Source: CAYMJK01 sp043101635 (GTDB taxonomy: Bacteria; Planctomycetota; Phycisphaerae; Phycisphaerales; UBA1924). Taken from it: a stretch of DNA of 29,800 nucleotides. The first letter of the stretch is position 1. Every line of letters begins with the position of its first letter. The notes under the pieces were generated by a model that made no database searches, was not told the DNA's origin, and saw nothing but the letters and a program-made list of their open reading frames with translations. Both the position numbers and the translations under genes were made by a program. Below, piece by piece: positions 1 through 8,047 of this stretch. The stretch lies in assembly GCA_043101635.1 (NCBI GenBank), contig JBICIE010000228.1:1-29800 (forward strand). Reading direction: 5' to 3'.

Positions 1-64
1 GCCCATGTACTGCATGTCCTCGCGGATGAGCGTGGCGGCCCGCTCCGACATGTTGCTGAAGATC
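1..64. repeat. Perfect inverted copy of 142-205 at the window edge (probable fold-back artefact)
   Basis: Bases 1-64 are the exact reverse complement of bases 142-205, inside the 3' end of fliG. The match stops at the palindromic tetramer gatc (61-64). Translation on the + strand through 5-61 therefore reads antisense FliG sequence and does not resemble FliG. A perfect 64-bp inverted repeat lying exactly at a sequence end is typical of an assembly or amplification fold-back chimera rather than biology. I infer an artefact; a real inverted duplication cannot be excluded from this window alone. Confidence 0.85.
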
Positions 65-325
65 CAGGCCGTGCTCAAGGAGGTCGACAACGACGAGCTG
101 GCGCTGGCGCTCAAGACCGCGTCGGAAGAGCTGCAGGCCAAGATCTTCAGCAACATGTCGGAGCGGGCCGCCACGCTCATCCGCGAGGACATGCAGTACA
201 TGGGCCCGGTGCGCGTGAGCGATGTCGAGGCGGCCCAGCAGCGCATCGTCGACATCGTGCGCCGCCTCGAGGAGGCCGGCGAGGTCATCATCGAGGGCCG
301 CGGCGACGGCGATCTGCTGGTGTGA
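62..325 (+). CDS. fliG: FliG, flagellar motor switch protein, C-terminal fragment
   Basis: This is the C-terminal part of FliG, the rotor protein that joins the MS ring to the C ring and meets the MotA stator. The recognisable text begins at IQAVLKEVDND and continues through LALALKTASEEL, NMSERAA, REDMQYMGPVR and AQQRIVDIVRRLE, which is the FliG C-terminal domain with its characteristic MGPVR segment. About 87 residues are visible, where the full protein is usually about 330-350. The 5' part lies outside the window; the frame remains open to base 2, but bases 1-61 are an inverted copy of this gene and should not be read as FliG. The TGA stop is at 323-325. The gene is first in a + strand flagellar operon and is followed by an unusual repeat-filled gap before fliH. 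Confidence 0.93.
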   Translation: MQAVLKEVDNDELALALKTASEELQAKIFSNMSERAATLIREDMQYMGPVRVSDVEAAQQRIVDIVRRLEEAGEVIIEGRGDGDLLV

Positions 326-473
326 GGGGAAGTGGCAAAGTGGCAGAGTGGCGAAGTGGCAGAGTGAAGAGACACAGTCGGCGATGCCGCGACGATCGGG
401 TCAACTCCGCGCGCGCCGCTATTCTCATCGCGCACTTTGCCACTTTGGCACTCTGCCACTCTGCCACTTCCTC
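326..473. repeat. Inverted array of 8-bp repeats (GTGGCRNA) between fliG and fliH
   Basis: The left arm (326-366) is a tandem octamer array: gtggcaaa, gtggcaga, gtggcgaa, gtggcaga from base 332. The right arm (433-473) is the same array in reverse orientation. The two 41-nt arms pair at about 36 of 41 positions around a 66-nt loop, so transcript or DNA could form a long hairpin or cruciform. It begins at the base after the fliG stop and ends 3 bases before the fliH ATG. It is the only sizeable gap in an otherwise overlapping operon. The same octamer recurs after trkH (23891-24021). Function is unknown; it could alter fliH translation or be a dispersed repeat that inserted here. Confidence 0.85.
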
Positions 474-476
474 GCC

Positions 477-1205
477 ATGCTGATCCCTGCCGCCCAAGCC
501 GACTCGGTCCTTCGCAGCGCCGTCGTGCTCGACCTCGGTGACATCGCCGCGATGGGCGAGCAGCTCAAGGCCCAGGCCCGGGCCGAGGCCGAGCGCATCG
601 TTGAAGAAGCCCGCGCCGAGCGACAGCGCCTCATCGCCGGCGCCGCCGAAGAGGGCCGCCGCGAGGGTCGCGCCGAGGGGCTCGAGGCCGGCCGGGCCGA
701 GGGCCGGCGCGAGGCCGCAGCCCAGGCGGCCGAGCAGGCGGCACAGCAGCTCGAGCACCTCCGCGCCGGCTTCGAGTCGGCGCTCAGCGACTTCGAGCAG
801 TCGCGCGAGCAGATGCTGCGCGAGGCCCGGGCCGACTTGCTTCGCCTCGCCATGGCCATCGCCAGGCGCGTGACCAGGCGGGCCATCGCCATAGATCCGG
901 CCGCCGCGGCAGCGCAGCTCGAAGCCGCTCTCGAGCACGTCGCCGCCGGTTCGACGCTGCGCATCGAAGTCAGCAGCGCCGAGCGCGAGGCCGCCCTCCA
1001 GGCGATCCCCGAGATCGGGCGCAGGGCCGCCGGCTCGGCCCACGTTGATGTCGTCGCGCGCGACGATCTCGCCCCGGGCGATGTGATCGTCACCACACCC
1101 GGCGGCGCGCGCATCGATGGCCGGATCGATCTGCAGCTCGATCGTCTCGCCGCCGAACTGATGCCGGGCGACCCCGAGGAGCGCGACGGTGATCTCCCTG
1201 GCTGA
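477..1205 (+). CDS. fliH: FliH, flagellar export ATPase regulator
   Basis: FliH binds FliI and tethers the export ATPase to the C ring, regulating flagellar type III export. The 242-residue product has the FliH pattern: a long Ala/Glu/Arg-rich helix at about 25-125 with GxxxG-like repeats (EEGRREGRAEGLEAGRAEGR), then a compact C-terminal domain with LRLAMAIARRVTRRAI and TPGGARIDGRIDLQLDRL, matching the FliH/SctL C terminus. The ATG at 477 is the first start after the repeat element. No Shine-Dalgarno is visible because the sequence before it is the right arm of the inverted repeat. The same frame stays open further upstream through the repeat, but that text is not FliH-like. The 3' end overlaps fliI by 17 bases. 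Confidence 0.88.
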   Translation: MLIPAAQADSVLRSAVVLDLGDIAAMGEQLKAQARAEAERIVEEARAERQRLIAGAAEEGRREGRAEGLEAGRAEGRREAAAQAAEQAAQQLEHLRAGFESALSDFEQSREQMLREARADLLRLAMAIARRVTRRAIAIDPAAAAAQLEAALEHVAAGSTLRIEVSSAEREAALQAIPEIGRRAAGSAHVDVVARDDLAPGDVIVTTPGGARIDGRIDLQLDRLAAELMPGDPEERDGDLPG

Positions 1206-2583
1206 CCGGATCGGCGCCGCCGAGCGGGCCCTGCCGCTGGAGGTCTCCGGCGTCGTCGTGTCGCTGCGCGGCCTGACCGTGCTCGTGGAGTCCCTGCCGC
1301 TCCCGGTGGGATCGCTGGTGCAGATCACCTCAGCCGGCGCCCGGACCGCCTCCCCCGGCGAGATCGTCGGATTCGACAGCGGGCGCGCCATCGTGATGGT
1401 GATTGGCCAGACCGGCGGCATCCGGCCCGGCGACCGCGTCATCGGCGGCCAGATCGCTCAGACCGCTCCGATCGGCCCCGGCCTGCTCGGGCGTGTCATC
1501 GACGGCCTCGGCCGCCCGATCGATGGCCTCGGCCCGATCCACGACACCGCGCCGCGTGAGATCTCCCCGGCGCCCCTCGGCGCCATGCGCCGCCGGCGCA
1601 TCCACCAGGCCCTGCACACCGGCGTGCGCGCCATCGACCTGTTCGCCACTCTCGGCCGCGGCCAGCGCATCGGCATCTTCGCCGGCCCCGGCGTCGGCAA
1701 AAGCACGCTGCTCGGTCAGATCGCGCGGGCGTCGGACGCCGATGTCAGCGTCATCGCCCTCATTGGCGAGCGCGGGCGCGAAGTCCGCGACTTCATCGAG
1801 ACCGTCCTCGGACCAGAAGGCCTGGCCCGCTCGGTTGTGGTCGTCGCGACCAGCGACGAATCGCCACTGATGCGTCTGCGGGCCGCCAAGGTCGCCTGCG
1901 CCGCCGCGGAGTGGTTCCGCGACGCGGGGCGTGATGCGCTGCTCGTGATGGACTCGGTCACGCGCTTTGCGCACGCCCAGCGCCAGGTCGGGCTGTCGGT
2001 CGGCGAACCGCCGGCGACCCGCGGCTATACGCCCAGCGTCTTTGCCAACCTGCCGCTGCTGCTGGAGCGGGCCGGCGCCATCGACGGCGCCGGTTCCATC
2101 ACGGGGCTGTACACGATCCTCGTCGAGGGTGATGACCTGACCGAGCCGGTCGCTGACGCCTGCCGCGGCGTGCTGGATGGCCATCTCATCCTCAGCCGCG
2201 ATCTCGCCGAGCGCGGCCACTACCCGGCTATCGACCCGCTGGCCTCGGTGAGCCGCGTCGCCGAGGAGGTCTGCGACGACCGCCACGTCCACGCCCGCCG
2301 CCAGATCCTGGCCCTGCTGGCAGCCTACCGGCGCAGCGAGGATCTCATCCAGATCGGCGCCTACGCCCGTGGCGCCGATCCGGAGACCGATGTCGCGATC
2401 GACTACTACCCACGCCTGATGGAACTGCTGCGCCAGGCGCGCTCCGAGCACGAACCATTCGAGAAGGTGCGCGACCGGCTCATCCGCCTCGCCATCGAAA
2501 CCGGCGAGAAGCTCCGACTGCGCCTGGCGCAGCGGGATGGCAGGAGAGCGGCCGAATCTCAGCAGCAGGCGCAGAAGGGATAA
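1189..2583 (+). CDS. fliI: FliI, flagellum-specific ATPase
   Basis: FliI is the ATPase of the flagellar export apparatus, related to the F1 beta subunit, and hydrolyses ATP to help unfold and deliver export substrates. The 464-residue protein is a normal family length. Walker A GPGVGKST lies at about 166-173, followed by the family signature ALIGERGREVRDFIE. Walker B LLVMDSVTRFAHAQR is at about 250, and GEPPATRGYTPSVFA follows. Translation starts at GTG 1189, preceded by GAGGAG (1176-1181) with a 7-base spacer, inside the end of fliH, so the two are probably translationally coupled. fliJ begins 6 bases after the stop. Confidence 0.97.
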   Translation: MISLADRIGAAERALPLEVSGVVVSLRGLTVLVESLPLPVGSLVQITSAGARTASPGEIVGFDSGRAIVMVIGQTGGIRPGDRVIGGQIAQTAPIGPGLLGRVIDGLGRPIDGLGPIHDTAPREISPAPLGAMRRRRIHQALHTGVRAIDLFATLGRGQRIGIFAGPGVGKSTLLGQIARASDADVSVIALIGERGREVRDFIETVLGPEGLARSVVVVATSDESPLMRLRAAKVACAAAEWFRDAGRDALLVMDSVTRFAHAQRQVGLSVGEPPATRGYTPSVFANLPLLLERAGAIDGAGSITGLYTILVEGDDLTEPVADACRGVLDGHLILSRDLAERGHYPAIDPLASVSRVAEEVCDDRHVHARRQILALLAAYRRSEDLIQIGAYARGADPETDVAIDYYPRLMELLRQARSEHEPFEKVRDRLIRLAIETGEKLRLRLAQRDGRRAAESQQQAQKG

Positions 2584-2589
2584 CCGGCA

Positions 2590-3069
2590 ATGGCGCGTTT
2601 CACGTTTCAGCTTCAGGCGGCCCTCGAGCAGCGGCAGCGCGAGGAGCGCGATCGACAGATCGTCGTGGCCCGGCTGCAGCGCGAGGCGTCGGAACTGGAA
2701 GAGCGGATCCGCGCGATCCAGTCGCAGATCGTCCAGGAGAAGCGGGACCTGGCCGCGGCCCTGGACGCCGAGCGGGCCGGCGGGCGCATCGATCTGGATG
2801 CCGCCCGCCGTCAGGGCGCCGCCGCGCTGGCCCAGATCCGAATCGCCCAGCAGGATGCCCTGCAACTCGCCGGCGTGCTGCGCCGGCTGGATGGCGCCCG
2901 CCTCGACCTGCTCGACGCGGCCCGCCGCCGGAAGGCGGTCGAACTGCTGCGGGATCGCCGATACGAGCAGTGGAAGCGGCAGCAGGCCCGGCGCGAGATG
3001 GCCGAACTCGATGAGCTCGCCGTCATGCGGGCCGGCCGATCGACCGAACTTCGCGGAGACGCGGCATGA
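2590..3069 (+). CDS. fliJ: FliJ, flagellar export chaperone-like stalk
   Basis: FliJ is a small coiled-coil protein that occupies the centre of the FliI hexamer, like the gamma subunit of F1, and shuttles export chaperones. The 159-residue product is the usual length and almost entirely helical and charged. It starts with the family-typical F-x-F-x-L pattern (MARFTFQLQAALEQRQ) and continues with long heptad-like stretches (EELEERIRAIQ-type, KRQQARREMAELDEL). Sequence identity in this family is low, so the call rests on the N-terminal motif, size, coiled coil and position directly after fliI. An AAGGGA motif precedes the ATG. The stop overlaps the next gene by 4 bases (ATGA). Confidence 0.88.
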   Translation: MARFTFQLQAALEQRQREERDRQIVVARLQREASELEERIRAIQSQIVQEKRDLAAALDAERAGGRIDLDAARRQGAAALAQIRIAQQDALQLAGVLRRLDGARLDLLDAARRRKAVELLRDRRYEQWKRQQARREMAELDELAVMRAGRSTELRGDAA

Positions 3070-3803
3070 AGACCATCTGGGGCATCATCAGCGCCATGGC
3101 GATCGGCAACCTGCTGGCGCTGGCCGGCTTCACCGGCTGGCTGGTGGCTTCGGATCGCATGGACTGGGAGCGGGCCCGCCAGCTCCGCGCCATCATCCAG
3201 GAGCCGATCCCCGAGCAGCGCGAGCGCGAGCGATCCGAGAAGGAAATGCTCGAGCAGGCGACCAGGGCCCGCGAACTCGCGGCACAGTCCGAGGCGCCCG
3301 GCATCCCCATCACCGCCGACGGCGTCGTCCAGGCCAAGATCGAGGCCAGCGAGATGGACCTGCAGCGCATCAACCGCATGCGCCAGCTCGTCAGCGATCT
3401 GCAGGAGACAGTCCGCATCGAGCGCGAGCAGCTCGAGCGCGAGCGCGAGGCCTTCGAGCGCCAGAAGAGCGCCTTCGAGGCCGAGCAGGCCCGCATCGCC
3501 GAGAGCGAGGGCGCCGAGCAGTTCCAGACCGCGCTGCGCGTCTACGAAGGCCTCCGGCCCGACGCTGCCCGCAACATGCTCGGCCAGCTCCTGACCGGCG
3601 CAGGCGCGGCCGGCGGCTCGCCCGAGCGCGGCGAAGAGCTGGTCGTGGCCTACCTCAACGCCATGCAGGACCGCCAGCGCAACAAGATCATCGCCGAGTT
3701 CGAGAAGGATGACCCGGCTCTGGCAGCCGGTTTGCTGGAACGGCTCCGGACTCGTGGCCTCGCCGCCGCGAGCGAGGAGCCCGATGGTCCACTCGGTCCA
3801 TAG
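3066..3803 (+). CDS. MotE-like flagellar protein (TM, coiled coil, MgtE-N/FliG-N-like end)
   Basis: The 245-residue protein has one N-terminal membrane segment at about 5-28 (ISAMAIGNLLALAGFTGWLV). A long charged coiled coil follows at about 100-160 (IEREQLEREREAFERQKSAF). The C-terminal end, VYEGLRPDAARNML with FEKDDPALAAGLLERLR, resembles the MgtE N-terminal/FliG-like helical repeats. This architecture and the place after fliJ match MotE-type proteins, described as chaperones for the periplasmic part of the MotAB stator; this is a family-level inference. It overlaps fliJ by 4 bases and fliK by 20. No motA or motB is in the window. Confidence 0.72.
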   Translation: MKTIWGIISAMAIGNLLALAGFTGWLVASDRMDWERARQLRAIIQEPIPEQRERERSEKEMLEQATRARELAAQSEAPGIPITADGVVQAKIEASEMDLQRINRMRQLVSDLQETVRIEREQLEREREAFERQKSAFEAEQARIAESEGAEQFQTALRVYEGLRPDAARNMLGQLLTGAGAAGGSPERGEELVVAYLNAMQDRQRNKIIAEFEKDDPALAAGLLERLRTRGLAAASEEPDGPLGP

Positions 3804-4992
3804 CCAGTTCGCCCAGTTGCCCCAGCAGGGCGCCCAGGCCCGCCCCGCCGCCCACGCGGCGTTCGAGCCGGCTCTGCTGATGGCGCTGCTCACGCCTGCG
3901 CCCATGGACTCGCTTCTTGCGCCTGCCGGCCCCGCGGATCGCGCAGCCGATGCGCTCGCCGGCGGTCCGGCCCGCCGCTCCGCGTCGGCTCACTGGGCCC
4001 AGGAGGCGATGGCCCGCGCCACGGGCCAGCAGTTCGGCGTCGATCTGGCCGAGCTGGCCTCCGACCAGCTCGCCGCGCCCGGGCCGCGCATCCCCGGCGC
4101 CGAGTCGCACGCCGCGGCCCGTCCCGCCCCCGCCGCGCCCGGTGCCCCGCTTCAGCAGCAGCCGCGCTCCGGCCGCGACCAGCCGGCCGCCCAGGATCCG
4201 CCGCGCCAGGCCGAAACCGGCGCCGACACCCGGCCCTCGCCGACGCCTCGAGACGGTTCTGCCAGTCCGCAGACGCCCGGCCCCGACGCCCGCGGGGCGC
4301 CGGCTCAGGCCAATGCAGGCGGTGGGGGGGCTTCGCCAGGCCCCGCAGCGCCGGTCGCCGCGCCGACGCCCCAGGCGCCCGGCGCCGCTGCGCCTGCGGC
4401 CCCCGCGTCAGCCCCTGCGCTGCGCATCGAGTCGGCCCAGCGCGCAGCGCCGGCCCGCCCGGCGACCCCCGCCGCGACCGCTGCGCGCACGATGCAGACC
4501 CAGATCGAGCGCGGCCTCGGCGCCGTGCTTCGCCAGGGCGGCGGCTCGCTGACGCTCCAGCTCAAGCCGGCGACCCTCGGCGAACTGCGCATCGAGATGA
4601 CCCTCGACAAGGGCGCGGTGCGGGCCCGCTTCGAGGCCTCCAGCCCGGAGTCGCGGGACCTGATCCTCGCCAACCTCGGCGCGCTCAAGGCCGCGCTGGA
4701 GAGCCGCGGCCTGCGCGTCGAGACGCTCGATGTCACCGCGCCGGATGCCCCAGAGCGCGCAGCGCCGGCGGCCCCCACGCGCCCCGCTGAGACCGGCCAG
4801 ACCCCCCAGCAGCACCAGGCCGGCCACGACGGCGCAGGTCCCGGCCATCAGGACGATGGCGCCCGCCACCAGGGCCGCGAACCCGCGCCGTCGCAGCAGC
4901 AGCCCCAGCCGCCGGAGGATCCGGCGTTTCCGCAGTCCGCAGGCGATGCGTCGGAGACGCTCGTCATGCTCCGCCTCGACACAGTCGCCTAG
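3784..4992 (+). CDS. fliK: FliK, flagellar hook-length control protein
   Basis: FliK is exported through the growing hook, measures its length and switches export specificity. The 402-residue product has a long low-complexity Ala/Pro/Gln-rich N-terminal and middle part (about 1-235), typical of the ruler region. The conserved C-terminal domain is at about 240-325, with SLTLQLKPATLGELRIEM and ANLGALKAALESRGLRVETL, the core of the Flg_hook domain. A Gln/Pro-rich tail follows. The ATG at 3784 has GAGGAG (3774-3779) just upstream within the end of the MotE-like gene; an earlier in-frame start at 3709 would lie deeper inside that gene and is less likely. Confidence 0.92.
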   Translation: MVHSVHSQFAQLPQQGAQARPAAHAAFEPALLMALLTPAPMDSLLAPAGPADRAADALAGGPARRSASAHWAQEAMARATGQQFGVDLAELASDQLAAPGPRIPGAESHAAARPAPAAPGAPLQQQPRSGRDQPAAQDPPRQAETGADTRPSPTPRDGSASPQTPGPDARGAPAQANAGGGGASPGPAAPVAAPTPQAPGAAAPAAPASAPALRIESAQRAAPARPATPAATAARTMQTQIERGLGAVLRQGGGSLTLQLKPATLGELRIEMTLDKGAVRARFEASSPESRDLILANLGALKAALESRGLRVETLDVTAPDAPERAAPAAPTRPAETGQTPQQHQAGHDGAGPGHQDDGARHQGREPAPSQQQPQPPEDPAFPQSAGDASETLVMLRLDTVA

Positions 4993-5010
4993 GCGCAGCG
5001 GAGACGAGCC

Positions 5011-5439
5011 ATGGATTTCGACGCCACCGCCGGCATCGGCGCAGCGCAGCAGCAGGTACCCAACGCCTTCGGCGCCCTGACGAGCGAGCAGTTCGTCGAG
5101 ATCATGATGACCGAGATGCAGGGCCATGATCCCCTGGAGCCCAACGACTCCCAGGCCCTGCTCGATCAGATCTCCAGCATCCGGTCCATCCAGTCGGACA
5201 TCGATCTCGCCGACAAGCTCGAGTCGATCGTGCTGCAGGGCCAGCTCTCCAGCGCTTCCAGCCTGATCGGCAAGTACATCGGCGGGTACGACGGCGCCCG
5301 CGAGGCCCAGGGCTATGTGCTGTCGGTCAGCCGCACCGCCGACGGGCCGGTACTCAACCTCGACAGCGGCCAGCGCGTGCGCATGGATGATGTCTTCGAG
5401 ATGCTCGATCCCGCCACGCTCCTGGGAGGCGCCCCATGA
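5011..5439 (+). CDS. flgD: FlgD, hook cap (short form)
   Basis: FlgD forms the scaffold cap on which hook subunits assemble. The 142-residue protein keeps the conserved N-terminal segment at about 20-70: LTSEQFVEIMMTEMQGHDPL, then EPNDSQALLDQISSIRSIQS. The C-terminal part is short, as in the compact Firmicutes-type (YlxG) forms, and lacks the long FLG/Ig-like region of enterobacterial FlgD (about 230 residues). GGAG (5000-5003) precedes the ATG by 7 bases. Its stop overlaps the next gene by 4 bases. Confidence 0.93.
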   Translation: MDFDATAGIGAAQQQVPNAFGALTSEQFVEIMMTEMQGHDPLEPNDSQALLDQISSIRSIQSDIDLADKLESIVLQGQLSSASSLIGKYIGGYDGAREAQGYVLSVSRTADGPVLNLDSGQRVRMDDVFEMLDPATLLGGAP

Positions 5440-5897
5440 CGCCGCTGCCGCTCGGACTGCTCTCGCTGCTCCCCGCCGCCGCCCGAAGCGTCCACGGCCC
5501 TGCGCCGGCCCACAGCCCCGCCAGCGCCGACTTCGCCGACCTGCTCGAGCAGGCGCAGCAGGCGCAGTTCAGCTCGGGACGCGCTGTTGCGCTCGGCCCC
5601 GGCCTCGACCTGCGCCTCACCGACGAGCAGCTCCAGCGCCTGGCGACGGCCGCCGACCGCGCCGAGGCCGCCGGCGCAACCACCGCCGCCGTGCTCCTCG
5701 ACGGCCACGCCCTGGTGCTGGATGTCGGCGCCCGGACCATCACCGCGGCCGTCGATCCCGCCGGCGCCGAGCCGATCGTCGGTGTCGACGCCGTGATCGC
5801 AGCGCCGCCCGCCCAGCCCGCCGCCGCGCCCCGCCCGGGCGCCACCATCATCTCCAATCCCTCGCTGCTCGAGGCGCTGTCGCGCCCCACCGCCTGA
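5436..5897 (+). CDS. Flagellar operon protein of the TIGR02530 type
   Basis: The 153-residue protein sits between flgD and flgE, where many bacteria carry a small flagellar operon protein known only by the family TIGR02530. The diagnostic part is at about 45-110: LDLRLTDEQLQRLATAADRA followed by TTAAVLLDGHALVLDVGART, which matches the family pattern of a helix ending in an acidic/Ala segment and then two hydrophobic strands. The C-terminal 40 residues are Ala/Pro-rich. The molecular role is not established. The ATG overlaps the flgD stop (ATGA). The flgE start is 11 bases downstream of its stop. Confidence 0.8.
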   Translation: MTPLPLGLLSLLPAAARSVHGPAPAHSPASADFADLLEQAQQAQFSSGRAVALGPGLDLRLTDEQLQRLATAADRAEAAGATTAAVLLDGHALVLDVGARTITAAVDPAGAEPIVGVDAVIAAPPAQPAAAPRPGATIISNPSLLEALSRPTA

Positions 5898-5908
5898 AGG
5901 ACCACGCT

Positions 5909-7672
5909 ATGGCTTCGACCACCGCCCTGTACTCCGGCCTGTCCGGGCTGAACGTCAGCGCCCGCAGGCTCGATGTCATCGGCAACAACATCGCCAACGT
6001 CAACACCACCGCGTTCAAGGGCTCGCGCCTGCTCCAGACCCCGCAGGTCAGCCGCACCTTCCGCGTCGGAACCGAGCCCGGCCAGAGCACCGGCGGCAGT
6101 AACCCCGGCCAGATCGGCCTCGGCGTCTCGGTCGCAGGCGTCCAGCGCGACGTCGGCGCCGGCGCTTTGGCCCAGACCGGCAACCCGCGCGATCTTGCCA
6201 TCGAGGGCGCCGGCTGGTTCATCGTCCGGCGCGGCGAAGATCAGATGTACACCCGCGCCGGCGCCTTCGGCGTCAGCGAGGCCGGCGAACTCGTCACGCC
6301 TACCGGCGAGCGCGTCCTCGGCTACGGCGTCGACAGCGGCTTCAACGTCGTCCAGGGCCAGCTCAATCCCATCCGCATCCCCATCGGCACGCTCGGATTC
6401 GCCGAGGCCACCTCGCGAGCCGAGATCCGTGGCAATCTCGACGCCTCCGGCGACGTCGCCACCGTCGGCTCCATCACGCGCCTGCTCGCGGCTGCCGACA
6501 CGGGCTTCTCCCTGATCACCGGCGCCGCCAATCCGCCGGACGATCCCGCCAGCGCCATCGAGCCTGCCAGCCTGCTGACCGAACTGGCCGATCCCGCCGC
6601 CGGCCCCGACACGCCGCTGTTCGCCGATGGCCAGTCGCTGGAACTGCGCGGCGTCGAGAAGGGCGAGTTCGGCGGGCGCACGCTTCCGGCCGACCGGCTC
6701 GACATCACCGCCGCCACCACCGTGCAGTCGCTGATGGACTTCCTGGCCCGTGCCCTGGGCATCCGGACCGACACGCCCGCCAGCGCAGACTCCGCGCCGG
6801 GCGTGCGCCTGGACACCGCAACCGGCGAGATCTTCATCGAGGGCAACGCCGGGCGCGACAACAACATCGTGCTGCACAGCGATGATCTGTTCCTGCTCGA
6901 CGCCGCCGGCGAGGACATCGGCCGGCCGCTCGTGACCCAGCAGGATCGCCAGGCCGATGGCGAATCGCAGCGCACCACGATGGTCGCCTTCGACTCCCTC
7001 GGCGCCAGCGCCGAGGTCAACATCACGATGGTGCTCGAGAGCCGCGTCGCCGATCAGGGCACGACCTGGCGCTACTACGTCGAGGGAACCGAGCCGACCG
7101 CCTCCGGCATTGCCGCGGCTACGGGCGAGGTGAACTTCAACAGTTCCGGCGCCCTGATCACCGAGGCCAGCGTGCCCGTCCCGATCGCCCGGCCGGACAC
7201 CGGGGCGTTCGACCCGATCGTCTTCAATCTCATCTTCGACCGCGACGCCGGCAACCTGACCGCCGCGACCCAGCCCGACTCGGCCATCGGCGTCGAAGCC
7301 AATGGCGCCCCCTTCGGCACGCTCAGCGCCTTCGGCGTCCAGGCCGACGGCGTCATCACCGGCGTCTTCGACAACGGACGCAACCGGCCGATCGGTCAGG
7401 TCGCCCTCGCCACGTTCATGAACGCCGAGGGCCTCATCGCCGACGCCAGCAACCTCTTCCGCTCCGGACCCAACAGCGGCGATGTCGTCGTCACGACGCC
7501 CGGCGCCTTCGGGGCCGGCGCCGTCCGGGCCGGCGCCCTCGAGATGAGCAATGTCGATCTCGGCCAGGAGTTCATCGAGATGATCCTCACCAGCACCGGC
7601 TACAGCGCTGCGGGGCGCGTCGTGCGGACGACCGATGAACTCATGCAGCAACTGCTCGTCCTCGGCAGGTAG
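5909..7672 (+). CDS. flgE: FlgE, flagellar hook protein
   Basis: FlgE is the subunit of the hook, the universal joint between basal body and filament. The 587-residue protein starts with the rod/hook N-terminal motif (ALYSGLSGLNVSARRLDVIG, then NNIANVNTTAFKGSR), followed by an FlgE D1/D2 region with IEGAGWFIVRRG and YTRAGAFGVSEAGELV. It ends with the C-terminal coiled-coil zone SNVDLGQEFIEMILTSTGYS. It is longer than the approximately 400-residue enterobacterial FlgE because of a larger middle domain (about 200-430). GAAGGA (5896-5901) lies 7 bases before the ATG and overlaps the preceding TGA. Uncleaved; exported by the type III route, so no signal peptide is expected. Confidence 0.96.
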   Translation: MASTTALYSGLSGLNVSARRLDVIGNNIANVNTTAFKGSRLLQTPQVSRTFRVGTEPGQSTGGSNPGQIGLGVSVAGVQRDVGAGALAQTGNPRDLAIEGAGWFIVRRGEDQMYTRAGAFGVSEAGELVTPTGERVLGYGVDSGFNVVQGQLNPIRIPIGTLGFAEATSRAEIRGNLDASGDVATVGSITRLLAAADTGFSLITGAANPPDDPASAIEPASLLTELADPAAGPDTPLFADGQSLELRGVEKGEFGGRTLPADRLDITAATTVQSLMDFLARALGIRTDTPASADSAPGVRLDTATGEIFIEGNAGRDNNIVLHSDDLFLLDAAGEDIGRPLVTQQDRQADGESQRTTMVAFDSLGASAEVNITMVLESRVADQGTTWRYYVEGTEPTASGIAAATGEVNFNSSGALITEASVPVPIARPDTGAFDPIVFNLIFDRDAGNLTAATQPDSAIGVEANGAPFGTLSAFGVQADGVITGVFDNGRNRPIGQVALATFMNAEGLIADASNLFRSGPNSGDVVVTTPGAFGAGAVRAGALEMSNVDLGQEFIEMILTSTGYSAAGRVVRTTDELMQQLLVLGR

Positions 7673-7686
7673 CCAGGAGCCGCCTC

Positions 7687-7884
7687 GTGATCGAACTCAC
7701 ACGCCTCAACGGCCAGAAGTTCGTCGTCAACGCCGAACTCATCCGCACCGTCGAGGAAAACCCCGACACCACGCTCACGCTCATCAGCGGCGATCACCTG
7801 ATCGTCAAGGAGCCGATGCGCGAGATCGTGCGCCGCGTGATCGAGTACGGCCGCCTGCTGCGCAAGCTCACGCCGCCCTCCTGA
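7687..7884 (+). CDS. flbD: FlbD/SwrD family flagellar protein
   Basis: This is a 65-residue protein of the FlbD (SwrD) family, commonly found directly after flgE. In Bacillus SwrD raises flagellar torque, but in most bacteria the role is unproven. The family text is clear from the first residue: MIELTRLNGQKFVVNAELIR, then TVEENPDTTLTLISG and the C-terminal VKEPMREIVRRVIEY. Translation starts with GTG at 7687, with AGGAG (7676-7680) 6 bases upstream. In many genomes motA and motB follow; here the operon instead runs into a 163-base gap and the HEAT/HD-GYP pair. Confidence 0.92.
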   Translation: MIELTRLNGQKFVVNAELIRTVEENPDTTLTLISGDHLIVKEPMREIVRRVIEYGRLLRKLTPPS

Positions 7885-8047
7885 GCCGGAGCCGCCCCAT
7901 CCGGGCCAGGTTCGATAACACCGGCCCTTCGCGCCTCCGGCGCCGGGAAGCGCCCGCATTGTGCGCCTTCTGCTGATGCGCCGGTCATCTCCCGCAGCGC
8001 CGCGGCCGATCTCCGAACCCGGGAACGCACAACGAGAGGCTCTCGTC

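Noticed and set aside
7912..7918. TCGATAA resembling the sigma-28 flagellar -10 (GCCGATAA)
   Set aside because: No TAAA -35 element at about 15 bases upstream, so a flagellar sigma promoter is not supported.
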